Source: Opisthorchis felineus (lineage: Eukaryota > Platyhelminthes > Trematoda > Opisthorchiida > Opisthorchiidae). From it: a stretch of DNA of 64,000 nucleotides. Location of the stretch: assembly GCA_004794785.1 (NCBI GenBank), contig SJOL01001013.1, positions 10,727-74,726 of the forward strand. Reading direction: 5' to 3'. The translations under genes and the position numbers were made by a program. Of this stretch, positions 10,706 to 21,859 are shown one piece after another (within the stretch, counting starts at the first letter, position 1; the number at the start of each line of letters is the position of its first letter). Under the pieces are notes generated by a model, which saw nothing but the letters and a program-made list of their open reading frames with translations, was not told where the DNA came from and did no database searches.

Positions 10706-10884
10706 TTATTAAAGGGCTTAATTTCAACTTCAAGGATGCTGGCAATCTAGAATATTTGGCCAGTCTCGAAGCGGCTTTCAAATCCAGCGGCCTCAGTGAA
10801 GAAACCCAGCAAGAGATACGTCAAACCGTTGTTCCAGCTATCACGCGAAACAAAACACACAACGCTTTATCTACTGAAGAATAA
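10702..10884 (+). pseudogene. N-terminal PLE domain remnant, right copy
   Basis: The frame encodes FIKGLNFNFKDAGNLEYLAS and continues LEAAFKSSGLSEETQQEIR before a stop at 10882-10884. KGLNF is the hallmark N-terminal motif of Penelope-like reverse transcriptases. The next block (LPADKGRMTV at about 10930-10965) is in another frame and ends at an in-frame TAA near 10972. A second shift then leads into the main ORF at 11004. Confidence 0.75.
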
Positions 10885-11003
10885 AAGGGCAATAAGCAGT
10901 CTCAAAGCGGACGAAACCATCGTTATTTTGCCAGCTGACAAAGGAAGAATGACAGTCATTCTGGAGAAAGCATAATACATCGACAAAGCCAACGCTCTAC
11001 TCA

Positions 11004-12677
11004 ATGACAACCACATACCGCCGTCTGCAGAACGACCAAACCGCAAAACTTACGAACAAGATAAATAAAACCCTGAAGAAACTCAAGGATCTTCACAAAA
11101 TTTCGGAGGAAGAGTACTGGAAAATGAAGGCTCGCGACTCAGAAGTTGCCCGATTCTACGGACATCCAAAGGTTCACAAAGAAACGGTACCATTACGCCC
11201 AATTGTCTCACTACCAGGAACACCCACATACAACATTTCAAGAGAATTATGGAAGCGGCTGAAATATCTCACCAATGGATCCCAATATTCAATCAACAAT
11301 GCAGGACAATTTCTGGAGAGACTTAAACACGTGAAACTTGAAGAAGACGAAATAATGGTGTCCTTCGATGTAACCTCGCTGTTCACATCGGTTGATTTAA
11401 ATGCAGCGAGGACGACGGTTGCTGAACTCCTGGACAACCGCGGAAACATCAACGGAACGCTCGGGAGAGAAGAAACATGTGAACTACTAGATCTGTGCTT
11501 GACAACCTACTTTGAGTTCAATGGAGAATATTACGAACAAATCAGAGGAGCGCCAATGGGGTCACCAATCTCTGGGCTCATCGCGGAAATTACAATGCAG
11601 AAACTGGAGCGGATCGTGCGACCAGATATCAAACCGAAAATATGGGTACGATATGTGGACGACACGTTTGCTATTGTAAAGAAAAATGAACTGTCACGAG
11701 CGAATGGACTGCTGAACAACGTGTTTCCCGACATCCACTTCACAATGGAAACGGAGGAGAACAACAAATTGGCGTTCCTAGATGTGCTCGTCACAAGGGA
11801 AACAAACGGCCAACTACAAACTGAAGTATACAGGAAAGAAACACATACAGATCAGATCCTCAACTACCACAGCAACTATCCGAACTGCCAAAAACGGAGC
11901 TGTGGTCGAACCCTATTCAAGCGGATCGAGACGCATTGCAACACAACAGAGATGAAGAAAAAAGAAGAGCGAAGACTCTACGAGACATTCCGAAATAACG
12001 GCTACCCGAGGAATTTCATATGGAGGTGCTTACGAGACCAACACCAAGCTGATTTGTCAACACAACCAGAGCAGAGAAAGATTACGCTGCCGTACATCAG
12101 AAACGTCGCGGAGATGACTGCACGACATTTGCGGCAACATGGAATTACAGTCGCCTTCAAGCCTACAAACACATTGAGAAGAACTCTCTCGAAACCAAAG
12201 GGGAGGTTGGATGCAGTGAAGAAGACGAACGTGGTCTACAAACTTAATTGTAACGACTGCGACAAACACTATGTTGGACAAACTGGAAGAAAACTTGCTA
12301 CCAGAATACTTGCCAGCAGAAGACATGACCCAATGTCACTTGTCTCAATCCACGAGGACAGAGAAGGACACAAGTTCAATTGGGACAATGTTAAAATACT
12401 TGCAAACGCAAGAAAAAAACGGGAACGAGAGTTTGCCGAGGCGTGGTACTCCACAAAAAAGTCGATCAATAAACACATCGACATTGACCCAGTCTATCAG
12501 CCGTTACGAGCAAAAGAACTACACAGTCACGGGACTCTGAGCCACATAGGACAGAACTGTCGAATTGAATGCGCCCAACGAACCAACCAGACACAAAAGA
12601 TGAAGACCAACCCAGATTCACAGGGGACCAATCAAACTACGCGAAGACCGCCTTCAGGGCTACCAGATGCTGTTTAG
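11004..12677 (+). CDS. Penelope-like element polyprotein (RT + GIY-YIG endonuclease), right copy
   Basis: Mirror copy of the left ORF, also 557 codons and uninterrupted. RT motif A (SFDVTSLF), motif B (APMGSPISG) and YVDD at 217-220 are present. So are the GIY-YIG region with the CNDC pair and its Arg and Glu candidates. Changes relative to the left copy that I could see are clustered: one at residue 278 (K), one at 296 (Q), and three at 464-471 (K, N, K). All of these read A here versus C in the left coding strand. The N-terminal RT blocks upstream are frameshifted, as in the left copy, so the full-length protein cannot be made. Confidence 0.9.
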   Translation: MTTTYRRLQNDQTAKLTNKINKTLKKLKDLHKISEEEYWKMKARDSEVARFYGHPKVHKETVPLRPIVSLPGTPTYNISRELWKRLKYLTNGSQYSINNAGQFLERLKHVKLEEDEIMVSFDVTSLFTSVDLNAARTTVAELLDNRGNINGTLGREETCELLDLCLTTYFEFNGEYYEQIRGAPMGSPISGLIAEITMQKLERIVRPDIKPKIWVRYVDDTFAIVKKNELSRANGLLNNVFPDIHFTMETEENNKLAFLDVLVTRETNGQLQTEVYRKETHTDQILNYHSNYPNCQKRSCGRTLFKRIETHCNTTEMKKKEERRLYETFRNNGYPRNFIWRCLRDQHQADLSTQPEQRKITLPYIRNVAEMTARHLRQHGITVAFKPTNTLRRTLSKPKGRLDAVKKTNVVYKLNCNDCDKHYVGQTGRKLATRILASRRHDPMSLVSIHEDREGHKFNWDNVKILANARKKREREFAEAWYSTKKSINKHIDIDPVYQPLRAKELHSHGTLSHIGQNCRIECAQRTNQTQKMKTNPDSQGTNQTTRRPPSGLPDAV

Positions 12678-12726
12678 AAGCCATATAAGCACAGGCAGAA
12701 GAGGAGGAATTCACCCGCTCAACCCC

Positions 12727-12766
12727 GCACTGACGATGTCACCTCGATTGGTGATGAAACGTTTGC
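12727..12766 (+). ncRNA. Hammerhead ribozyme motif in right PLE copy
   Basis: The core CUGACGA lies at 12730-12736. Stem II pairs 12738-12743 with 12750-12755 (GUCACC with GGUGAU, one G-U) around a six-base loop. GAA is at 12756-12758. Stem III is the self-complementary ACGU at 12759-12762 with no loop, followed by cleavage-site U12763. Stem I pairs GCA (12727-12729) with UGC (12764-12766). One unpaired U (12737) sits between the core and stem II, a departure from the consensus. The minimal, loopless stem III implies the ribozyme would work as a dimer, as proposed for PLE hammerheads. It lies 50 bp downstream of the ORF stop. Confidence 0.75.
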
Positions 12767-12845
12767 AATCCAACTGCCAAGCTCGGCGAACAGACCAACA
12801 ACCAAGCAGCGCACCCGAGCTACCTTTATTCCAAAACGTTGCCAA

Positions 12846-12857
12846 TGAATGAGCTTC
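12846..12857 (+). repeat. Right copy of 12-bp target-site duplication (tgaatgagcttc)
   Basis: Identical to 8575-8586. It directly follows the 39-bp 3' extension of the right PLE copy. The pre-insertion site is inferred to be one copy of this word joining the outer flanks. Confidence 0.75.
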
Positions 12858-15800
12858 CTTCTAAGCTACTGGATTTGTTTTTTCTTGTTTGCGTTGAAAA
12901 CGCGGTCATGCCTGGTTTTATCAAAAGATCAAATGAAATTTAGATAGCGATAACAGAATAAGGCAATTTCTACCGGATTGTGTTGCTTTGAGCGCCGTTT
13001 TAACCACAATACGTTTCAAGTCAAGGACGAATAAACCATCTGAGAACTCACACGGTGTATAACTCCAATTCATAATGTTTGACTGGGTGACGCATTTAGT
13101 GAAGACGTAACCTCCCGAGTTGGAATTTCCTCAAAAAGACCCTTTTACCTCAACGTGCAGTAAAGTACATGTGCATCATGTCTTTCAGTCATATCTTCTA
13201 GGTCAATATCTAGTTACTTTTGCGCTCATCAACGTTGTATAGCCAATTTAACGGCTTCCATCGCTTCGCAATTTTTATTCAAACCATGCTTGCTTGAATA
13301 TTCGCTCCTGGTTGACTCGACTATTCTGGTTGGCCAAAAAAGGAAGGAATGGGCTTAGACCAGGAGGTCAAGCGGATAATATTGTGAAATAGCATTTCTG
13401 CGATTCGGGTTCCTTCCAGAACAGGTGCCTTCACAGGATATTCTGATGACCTGTGCATCTGTTCTTGCGATACCGATTGCCGGTCGTAGCAGCATTTTCA
13501 GTTCCTGGTCGCCTGACTTGTAAGGCCAGTGTGCTGCCGACATTCTTTTGTTGTTATTCACGAAGTAGACTTCAGCGAAGTGGAGAATCCATAGACGGAG
13601 GTCCTCTGCAAAGATAACGACTATGCAGAAAAAGCACAACCAGGCCTTTGGACAAGACAAGGACGAGTAATCACACGTATAAAACAGGATCGGACAGTTA
13701 GGCTTTAACCCGAGTCTTGAATAATTGAAGATCGTAATAAGCTTGGAAAACAGTGGAAGAATGTTCCACTGTCATGCGATTCTGCGGACAAATGAAGAGG
13801 AATCGAATCCTGTGCAAGCATTTTTACCTGGTGAAGATGACTGGAGGGCAGATTGTACGAGGGAATTGACCAAGAACTGGGAGAGAAGACTTAGTGAAGG
13901 AACTCATAGAGCATGTAGCTTATGGGTTACTCATAGTGCTTTTCAATCGTGGAGATATAATGCAGTTATGAGGGACCGGCGGAAAACCCCATCCTAAAAA
14001 CAGTTGTTAAATAGGCTGCTCAGCAAGGAAATAAACCATCAGTCTCATGAGACTGTACAAGAATTATTTACTCAACCGAACAGAAAACTAATTAAGTAAG
14101 GAGACGATATGTTTGGGTCCATTTGCAATTTAATTACAGTAGTAATCAGCCACTCATGACCAAACCAGAAATTCGCAGAGATTTGTGAGATGCGCATTAC
14201 TGACGAATTCTAACAAGGATGAAATATTTCTACAGTGTGTGTAAGCCCGCCAACACAGGTTGACCTCATCTCGAATGGAAGATGATAGTTTCCTTTTTAT
14301 GGAAGGAACAATAGAAGAGTCTGAGGTAACAACTCAGCCAGACATTGATCCAATGCCTATCTGTGTGATATAAGTTGTCTTCCGCATCTGCACCGTGACT
14401 CCGCTTTTGTTATGTGCTGTGAAAGCAGTATTCCAATTTCAATGAGGTGAAGCCGACGACTAAAATAAAAGGAGATAAATTCGGTTGTTAGAAGTGCCGC
14501 TAAAACATTAAATCATGTTGATTTAGATTGAGCGGCAGGATTCTATGTCCGATTGAAGGCACAGTTCTGACCTGTTCGGTTTTCGACGGCAATGACAGTG
14601 CGTAAGGAGTGGCCCCAATAAAATACTCTCTTTGGAGGCATCTGACTGTTTAATAGAGCAACTGCGTTCCTCAGAGAGATGAGCATTTAAATTTCCCTTA
14701 GGTTTACCAGTGTTATAGGCAAAACGTGTTTTGGCCTCAAGATTTTATTATGACATAGGGTAGTACGTGTATTCCATTTTGTGGGGGAGGTTATTGAACA
14801 CTACTCCAAGAGCTCGTTCGGATCCGGCTGGTTGATGGCGCGCGTGCGTGCGTAGAATGTTCGTTGCATGCAGGCGCAACGCTCCCATACAGTATTCCAG
14901 TGACTGCGGGTTTGTGGCGCACCCATCGTACTTTGGCTTATGCGAGTAAATTCCCGATCACAGCATGGCAGCTCATGGACCAACAGAAGCAGAACTCTGT
15001 GTGGACGCCAGAAATGAACGTCTAGAGTACCGCGTAGGGGAGCGCTACGGACAAGAAGGAGCGTCCTTATTAGTTGGAATTGGGGTCAGTCAGAATCAAG
15101 TCGCCTTAGCAGGTCTCTTCCCGGTCTTCAGGATCCTGGCATGGATTTGCTGATTATGGGCCTTATGAATACAGTGATTACCTCACTTTGTCTCTTGACA
15201 GACACACTCAAGTTACCGTGGGCCAGCAGGTAGGAACCAAGTTAAATGTGACCCACCCACAAGGAAACTATGAAAAACAATTTGAATGAATGACAGAAAT
15301 CTGCGGAATGATTGTGAAAATGGATCGATTGTTGTTATACTTGGCATCATCGTGAGCTTCTCAGATTTTACTCAAAATTCTAGAAAATTTCATTGATGAG
15401 GAACTGGTACATTACAGCCGACACATAAAATGAAAATCAACGAGTTGATAAATCACAGCATTTTTCGAGTGGATTCGGCCCCAATAAGCTCGCGTTTATG
15501 GTAAGCTGAAATTGAAGTCATAAACACTGTTTCATTATAAGGAATGTCACAACCAAGCGTGCCATTGTTGCCGCAAGGCACAGACAGATACGACCACTAG
15601 AAGCGAGGGCGGCGATCATCTGACCTTAGAATTCCGTCGCACACACGTTCATGTGCTGCTGGTAACACAAACAAAACCGCACGGTGGTATCGTCGCTGAC
15701 AGTGTACCAAATGGCATAGATGGCATAGATAGAATCACAAAATTGAAATTTGGTTTCAGTGAAGAGGAGCAAACGAAGGACAACGGCTTACAAACCAGAA

Positions 15801-15978
15801 ATACTAAGCAAGTAGAGATGCCGTGACTAGTTTCCGTCTCACAATAGAAGTACTAATTTCCTGATTTTGTTGATTCAGATATGGACTTGGGCTTCAAAAT
15901 CCACCTACTCTAGAGAAGTTGGCCACTAGGTGGACAGCCTTTTAGTAGTTAAACCACTGCATATCATCTGAATGCCGC
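12858..15978. other. No recognised gene
   Basis: About 3.1 kb of sequence with only short open frames (for example 101 codons at 13355-13660 minus and 90 codons at 13725-13997 plus). None shows a domain, signal peptide or splice-site context that I can support. I see no structured RNA or array. Confidence 0.35.
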
Positions 15979-17130
15979 TTAATGACCCTTATTCTGTCTT
16001 GATCTCATCATCATCTTTAACAGCTGTAAGAACCGCGTACTTGTCGTACAGTGGTTGTAGCTGCCACAGTTTCGTCCATCTATGATTTGGGGAGCTGGGG
16101 TAGGTAGCTGCGCACTGCATGAGGGAGCTGATGAACCTGTGCGTAAATACAGGTCTATCAGCGGACTTTTCAGTGAGGGGATTGGGGAGGGAGCTGTGCG
16201 CTGAAGGCAATAGCTTCGATGCACGAGTGTCATTGAGGGCGCGACTGGACCATGTCTGACAATGTCTCTAACCATTGACGTGGCCCGTCTCGAGGTCCCC
16301 ATCCAGGTAGACGGCAATGACCAGCACAGCCGAGTTTTCTGGTACTGGCTTTCACACTTCGTTGCCAAGTCATTGTTTGACCTCCCCTGGCTCGTTTCCA
16401 ACCTTCGCGTGGTTCTGCAAAAAGAAACCGAGGAAATCGGTCGATTGGCATACGAAGCACGTGGCCAAGCCAGTGCAACCTGTGGAGTGTGATCACCTCA
16501 TCTATCGTGGGTGAGTTATTTCTTCCGAATACCATTCGACGTATTTCAGCATTGCTGATCCGGTGTTCCTACCAGACTCGAGCAATGCTCCGAAGACATG
16601 GTCAAACAATGAAGGTCTTTTGACGTCCTCTGCGCGCAGCGGCCAGGTTTCTAACCCGTATACCAATATGGATCGCACCGCAGCATTGTAAACTCGACCC
16701 TTGATGGTTAAGCTGATGTCACGCCTACGCCGCAGGTGACACAGGTTCACAACAGCTGTACTGGCCTTCCCAATCCGGATGGAAATATCATCTTTCGCTA
16801 GAACACCGAGACTGGCACAACTGCCCAAGTAGACACACTTGCCTACAACCTCAAGCGCATCATCCGCAACATGAGGTTAGGGTTCCAGCCTACCCAGTCT
16901 TGCAGTGGCAGTTCACACTTTGCAGGTGTGAAGCGGATGCCAAACCGTGAGGCAGAATTATTTAGATTATTTAGTGTTGTTTGCATTACCACGACATCAG
17001 ATCCAAGAAGAGCTATGTCGTCTAAGTACTCGATATCTGTGAGCAGACACTCCGGGAGAACTTCGACCTCACAGCTTGATCTCAGTGGCCTTAGCAACCT
17101 GGATTTTGTTCAGCTGTCGGAGTACCCGGA
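15979..17130 (-). mobile_element. 3' half of a LINE-A relative (LINE-A')
   Basis: Minus-strand frames in order give the end of the RT and the C-terminal domain. 16843-17097 carries LLTDIEYLDDIALLGSD, a YADD-type motif C mutated to YLDD. 16502-16828 has KGRVYNAAVRSILVYGLETW. 16230-16535 has RLHWLGHVLRMPIDRFPR, then GGQTMTWQRSVKASTRKLG, then CRLPGWGPRD. After the coding end it continues into a 3' region ending in a GAT-rich tail near 16000-16020. The RT is 5'-truncated near 17130 and broken by frameshifts. It is distinct from LINE-A copy 1 but clearly related through the GHVLRM C-terminus. Confidence 0.75.
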
Positions 17131-18249
17131 TAAAATACTCAAATGTGCAACAAAACATAACGCTGTGACTTCACGAAAGGTATGTTACGATCTTGAAAAG
17201 TCCTTAAGGTTAATTGTGCGGTTGCGATACTACATACGCAGGAGGTACCGACCTGCGACCGAAATTGCACCCTGTGGAACACGAAACAGCTGTTCATTTC
17301 ACGCTCGGAAACGTGTACCAATATCGAAAGCTATGAAGAGTCCCAGTCATGCCTCTGCATGACGTAGCAGAGACCCACCCTGCCTTGGTCCGCCAGGCTT
17401 ATGCAGCTCCGGCATGGCTTTCAGTACACATAAAACGATACTGTGCGAAATATCTGGCGTTTCATAATTTGTGTCAGCCGGAACGGCAGCCACTACATGT
17501 CCGCTATTTCTTCAGGTTTAGCGAATAATCCAAACCTGCTGTCTCAAGTCTGTCTGTTTCAAATGAGCACCTTAATCAGCTAGATAAATTCCGTGTTCAC
17601 GAACTACCATCAGTCCTACTCATGAGGTTGCATGGTACATTAACACAACGTAACGAAATTGACCAGTCACCAGCCGTGATAGGGTGATGAACAAAAAATT
17701 GCTCTATTTGGTTTACCGCACGTAACTGCATTAGCTGGAATGGAGAGTCTACGTATGGTAGCACGTAGCATCGCCCTCAAACTACATACGTGACCATAGC
17801 CCCTCGGCGATTCACTTTAGACGGCAGATGTCTGTTAGACTTCGTCTTTGTTTTTGTGATTCCGCTTATTCCATCCATCAATAATTTTACTCAGTTTTTA
17901 GAACTTTTAATGGCTAATTTCTATCAAAAACGACTTGTTGAACCATCGTTCTTTAACTGAAATAAACACCCATTCAATCGTGATGAATTCGATGCGGATA
18001 TTCCCACAAAACAATTTGGTCCGTACAGTTTGACTTCAAGGTTTATTGCATCGCGATAAAAAAGTTTTAAGTATACGAGCAGCCGTTATTCGTCCACACA
18101 AGTTTAAGCGCATCCGGGTTAAAAAGGCTTAGATAGGATAGCTTAACGAAGAATCCAGTAATATAATATATATATATAATATTATTATATTATTATATTA
18201 CATATAATATAAGGACGGGTGGAGCTATATCCTGTTCAAGTGCGAGTAC
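17131..18249. other. No recognised gene; AT-rich microsatellite at the right end
   Basis: No domain-bearing frame was seen. The right end contains an AT-only tract described separately. The plus-strand frame 16871-17362 is a shadow of LINE-A' and not a gene. Confidence 0.35.
18158..18212. repeat. AT-rich simple repeat (ATAATATA / TATTA type)
   Basis: About 55 bases composed almost only of A and T in ataat, atatat and attat units. The tract is partly self-complementary and could form a hairpin. It is an ordinary microsatellite. Confidence 0.8.
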
Positions 18250-18251
18250 TG

Positions 18252-18325
18252 ATAAGCCGCTCGTGGCCGAAAGGTTAAGTGTTCAAACTGCTAACCGGGA
18301 GATAGGGTGTTCGAGACTTCCGACT
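18252..18325 (+). repeat. tRNA-like (A/B box) sequence, probable SINE head
   Basis: The block gctcgtggccgaaaggttaa resembles an A box, and ggtgttcgagac about 45 bases later resembles a B box. No closed acceptor stem is visible, so I read this as a tRNA-derived SINE or tRNA pseudogene. Confidence 0.4.
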
Positions 18326-21300
18326 GAATTCTCTCACTAGTGATTATTCCCGATAAGGATGAAACATCTGTACATTACCTCTTGGCTTGTCAGCGTAGAT
18401 TATTTCCATCTACTGGAAGAATTCTCCATTAAAAATTCCAAGATCTTCTCACACTACCAACTACCAAAATGGAAACACTCCTTCCTGTTTGGATTTATTC
18501 AGTTGATTTTTGGTTATATGTCAAATTCACCGGCCACACTAGGATTTTTCACTATTTAACCTGGTTTGCCCAAATCGCTTAGTGCAATCGTTCCCCACTT
18601 ATGTGCAATGGTAGTGAACCCCTCTACAAATTATCTCCATCCACTCTGCTTTTGTATTCGTCACACTGGTTAGTCGGCCGAAAAGTACACGGATAAATGC
18701 CACAAGCAACCAAGAAAAGTTGTTTGGCAAACCATGTTTTGTCAGCTGATTAGTCTTAGTAGCGGTTATTCGATTAACTCATCACACGTGGATGAACAAT
18801 GCGTCCACCGAAAGTGAAGAGGTTTAAGATTGGATTTAGTTGGCTCGGTATTGCCATCCGAATTATGTGAAACCAGGTCTTAACAGAATTCTGTGAAGTT
18901 TCATCCCATCGTAGCAAAACAGCGGATGTGAAGAAAAGGCTCTGTCATGGGTGCAACCCGCAGTCTACATAAATGAACCGATACTATCAGGTTATATTCA
19001 AGTTTTCTTTTCTCTCCTCGGTTTCTGGCCGGAAAAGTTAGTTAGAAAATAGAGCCGTTATCATCTACCCTGACCAGTTGGCTCGTTTGAAAGTGGGTAA
19101 TGTAGATAGTCTCTGGTTAAAAATGCTCTCAGTGGAAGCCCTCTCGCGGACTGGGACAAAAGGGATTGTTCTCTCATAGGATTTCTTTCTATATGTCCGA
19201 AACCAGCAGGGAAATTTGGCTAGAGTGAGCTCTACATGCTCGATGTTGTTTCCATTGTACTTTTTCACTCATCCGGTCATTTTATAGAAAACAGCCGTTA
19301 GATGGTTTTACATAGGCACATGATTTGGTGCTAAATGAGTTATTGTTCTTTTTACACCTGTTGAGGTCACATGTGACCATCAACAGCGCACCAAGATCTT
19401 GCTTGAATTCCTTACGAACCGTAAGGTTTGTTTTAGCATACTATCGTATGGATACACCGTGTATCCATCACTGCACTACCACGAGATACTGTCTTGTCAG
19501 CATCACTGAAAGGAAGAGTGCGAACTTGCCCATTGGCCAACATGAACCAAGTGACTACAAGCTTTTATACACGAAACCAGAAACCCCCTTTGTTCTCAAG
19601 CGTCCTCTTGAACTTTCCTGAATGGTAAACAATGATGAACGAACACTCAGTAATATCCGTATCAACCATCAAATGCAGGGACGGTACTTTGACAACTGAC
19701 CAGACACTGCTCGCATGTTTCAGCAGCAGCAGTATACACATTTACACCATGAGTACCCGTTTGAAATGGTGAAAAACGCGTTTGATCGATCGCGGTCTCA
19801 CTACCTTGTCTAGAAAGTAACCGTAATTTGTACAAATATCGACAATCATATATCAACGACCGGAGTAAGCGACGCGCTGGGGCAGTCCAATCAGTCTACC
19901 AAGCACACGGCTTCTTCCGAATGCTGATAACGGCTTTGGAAATGAAGACTGCTGATGTAGAGGAAGCTCCAGGGGAATTCGCTGAGAATGTGTAGAAGCC
20001 ACCAGAATTTAGTCACAATTCCTGACAAATTTATCCCCATTCTGTCTAGCGAATTCTCATTTGTTAACCAAAACCTTGTTATTCGTACGGTTTTCGTCAC
20101 ACACAAAAATCCCAGTGTGTTTGAACGGCACTGACTGCAATATTTCATAGGGACAACCCTGTGCTTCCCGACTGATTAGCCAAAAAGCCCAATATGTTTC
20201 CCTTTTGGTCATGACTCGTTCGGGTTTAGAGTGAAAGGACATCATTTCTCGACCCATTGTTTCGTTTAGTCTGCTGCGTACTACACGTGCGCCGATGTTT
20301 GACAACATGTCACGTAGGTTGTTTCTATTCCGTTGTCATGTGGATGCCACTAACTCCGTCTCTCCATGCACAAAAACCACCAAAGGGTATCCTTCGGTTG
20401 GTATACTTTATTCTGTGACAACAAGAATACGCGATTACGCAACTACAAGCGTTGTTACCATGCACGGCAACTCGACGTCCATATGGATGCTGTTAACGTG
20501 GACAGCACGTTCGTCTCCTATTCACCACCCCATATGGCGTGTGTATTGTTAACATAACTGCTAGTCTTACTTATACTGACGGTAGTCGGCGACACTGGAA
20601 GCACGGTTGCAAAGAACGGACGGAGAATAACGTTCATCACTATTGTCGTGATGCTACTCACATAAGAGAGAACAACAGGCAAATGAAACTACACGTCGCG
20701 GAGCACGACAGATTAGACATTTTTCCGCTACAAAATGTGGTCAGTCATCAAAAGCTAGTAAGAGACCCAATCACTTCTCTGAATTCACCAGTAAAGAATC
20801 ATATTGCGATGCTCGGCCAGATTCAGCGAGTACAACCAGGACTCTCATCACATACAAAACGATGCAATGCAGTGAAGTCCTTGTCACAAGGGCGTTTGAC
20901 AGATCTTGAGTTCGACCGGATGGAGTTGTATGAAATTGGGACTTTTTCGACCTTTGGGACTCTTTTGAGGTCACAAGATATCCACACCAAAGGAGGAATG
21001 TACTGTATTCTTCGGAGCCTGGCTTTACATGAAGCAAGCAAGATATAATTTTGTTTCTTCATTTTTCACACATTTTACGGAGTCGCGTGATATCTTTATG
21101 TATCGTTTCAACTGAGTAAATGTGTGTACAACCAAATTCTAATATCCCGTCAATTGTTTTCCTAAATCAAAAGGTGAATTAATTTTTATCGCCCCCTTAC
21201 AATCTTCTGTTAAATAAAACGTGTCGGTGGATTGTGTACTACGTCGAAATTTCTGTCCATTCACAAAAGCACTGGGAACGACTCACAGCACTGAAGAAAA

Positions 21301-21682
21301 CCGCAAATAATGATCCCTGAAAATATACTATTCATGAGTGGTATATAAAGTACACACAAATTCCTTGGGGGTGTCAGTGAGTTAAAAGCATGGAAAAGCG
21401 AAGAAAACGCAAGAGCTAGCCGGCAGTGTATCGAAAATTCACTGACTTTCACTTAGCAGTGCGTATGCACCTCAAGTTAAACTGCCACAAACATTCACGC
21501 AAAAGAAGAGACCCGTCAGAACAAAATATTGAGTAATCCACCAAAAAGAAAAACACAGAGGCACCAAAGTCACGCCCCGTGATTTGCCCGAAACAAGCTT
21601 CGCAATACCTTATGAGACGAAGTTGACTACAGGCTAATGCAGCAGGGCATATTGGCTCGAACCAGCCATCGCAAAAGCCCGC
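18326..21682. other. No recognised gene
   Basis: This is 3.3 kb of mostly non-coding sequence upstream of the tRNA gene. The only long frame is described separately at 20539-21048. Other open frames are under 100 codons and carry no recognisable motifs. Confidence 0.35.
20539..21048 (+). CDS. Unrecognised 169-codon open frame (doubtful)
   Basis: The longest unexplained frame in this part of the window. The product is basic and His/Arg-rich with no signal peptide, membrane segment or known motif. The opposite strand is also open over 20823-21062 (79 codons, KARLRRIQYIPPLVWISC), so this may be chance openness within a decayed repeat. No splice sites or Kozak support decide the matter. I do not assign a function. 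Confidence 0.15.
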   Translation: MCIVNITASLTYTDGSRRHWKHGCKERTENNVHHYCRDATHIRENNRQMKLHVAEHDRLDIFPLQNVVSHQKLVRDPITSLNSPVKNHIAMLGQIQRVQPGLSSHTKRCNAVKSLSQGRLTDLEFDRMELYEIGTFSTFGTLLRSQDIHTKGGMYCILRSLALHEASKI

Positions 21683-21699
21683 CGCCCCTGGGTGGGCTC

Positions 21700-21739
<40 letters not shown>

Positions 21740-21756
21740 TATTGCGCCACAAGGGC
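21683..21756 (-). tRNA. tRNA-Asn (anticodon GTT)
   Basis: The minus strand folds into a complete cloverleaf. The seven-pair acceptor stem is GCCCTTG with CAGGGGC (one G-T), the D arm is GCGC/GCGC, and the anticodon stem is TTCGG/CCGAA with loop CTGTTAA. The variable loop is AGGTT, and the T arm is GGTGG/CCACC with loop TTCGAGC. Anticodon GTT is complementary to 21720-21722. No intron is present. The discriminator base is G. A run of four T in transcript sense (plus-strand aaaa at 21673-21676) follows within 10 bases and can serve as a pol III terminator. Internal A box (TGGCGCAATAGG) and B box (GGTTCGAGCCC) are intact, so this looks like a functional gene. Confidence 0.93.
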
Positions 21757-21859
21757 TGGAATCCACGTCTTGTAGAGTATCTGTGGACCATAAGGCCGCA
21801 TTACATGGTGCGACATTGTGTATCACTGTAGCCTCCTGAGCAATACTGTAGGTTCGTCA

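Larger units (their letters stand above)
8587..12845. mobile_element. Head-to-head inverted dimer of a Penelope-like element
   Basis: Two PLE copies face away from a common centre. The left arm is 8586-10686 (minus) and the right arm 10706-12806 (plus), each 2,101 bp, separated by 19 bp at 10687-10705. Every position x in the left arm maps to 21392-x in the right arm, with no indel across the whole coding region. Beyond the arm the right copy has an extra 39-bp 3' extension (12807-12845) before the 12-bp direct repeat. Both copies are 5'-truncated just upstream of the conserved KGLNF motif and share the same stop codons and frameshifts upstream of the main ORF. The 12-bp flanking repeat argues for integration as one unit. 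Confidence 0.85.

Noticed and set aside
16871..17362. 163-codon plus-strand frame
   Set aside because: Antisense to the LINE-A' reverse transcriptase end, which explains the sequence.
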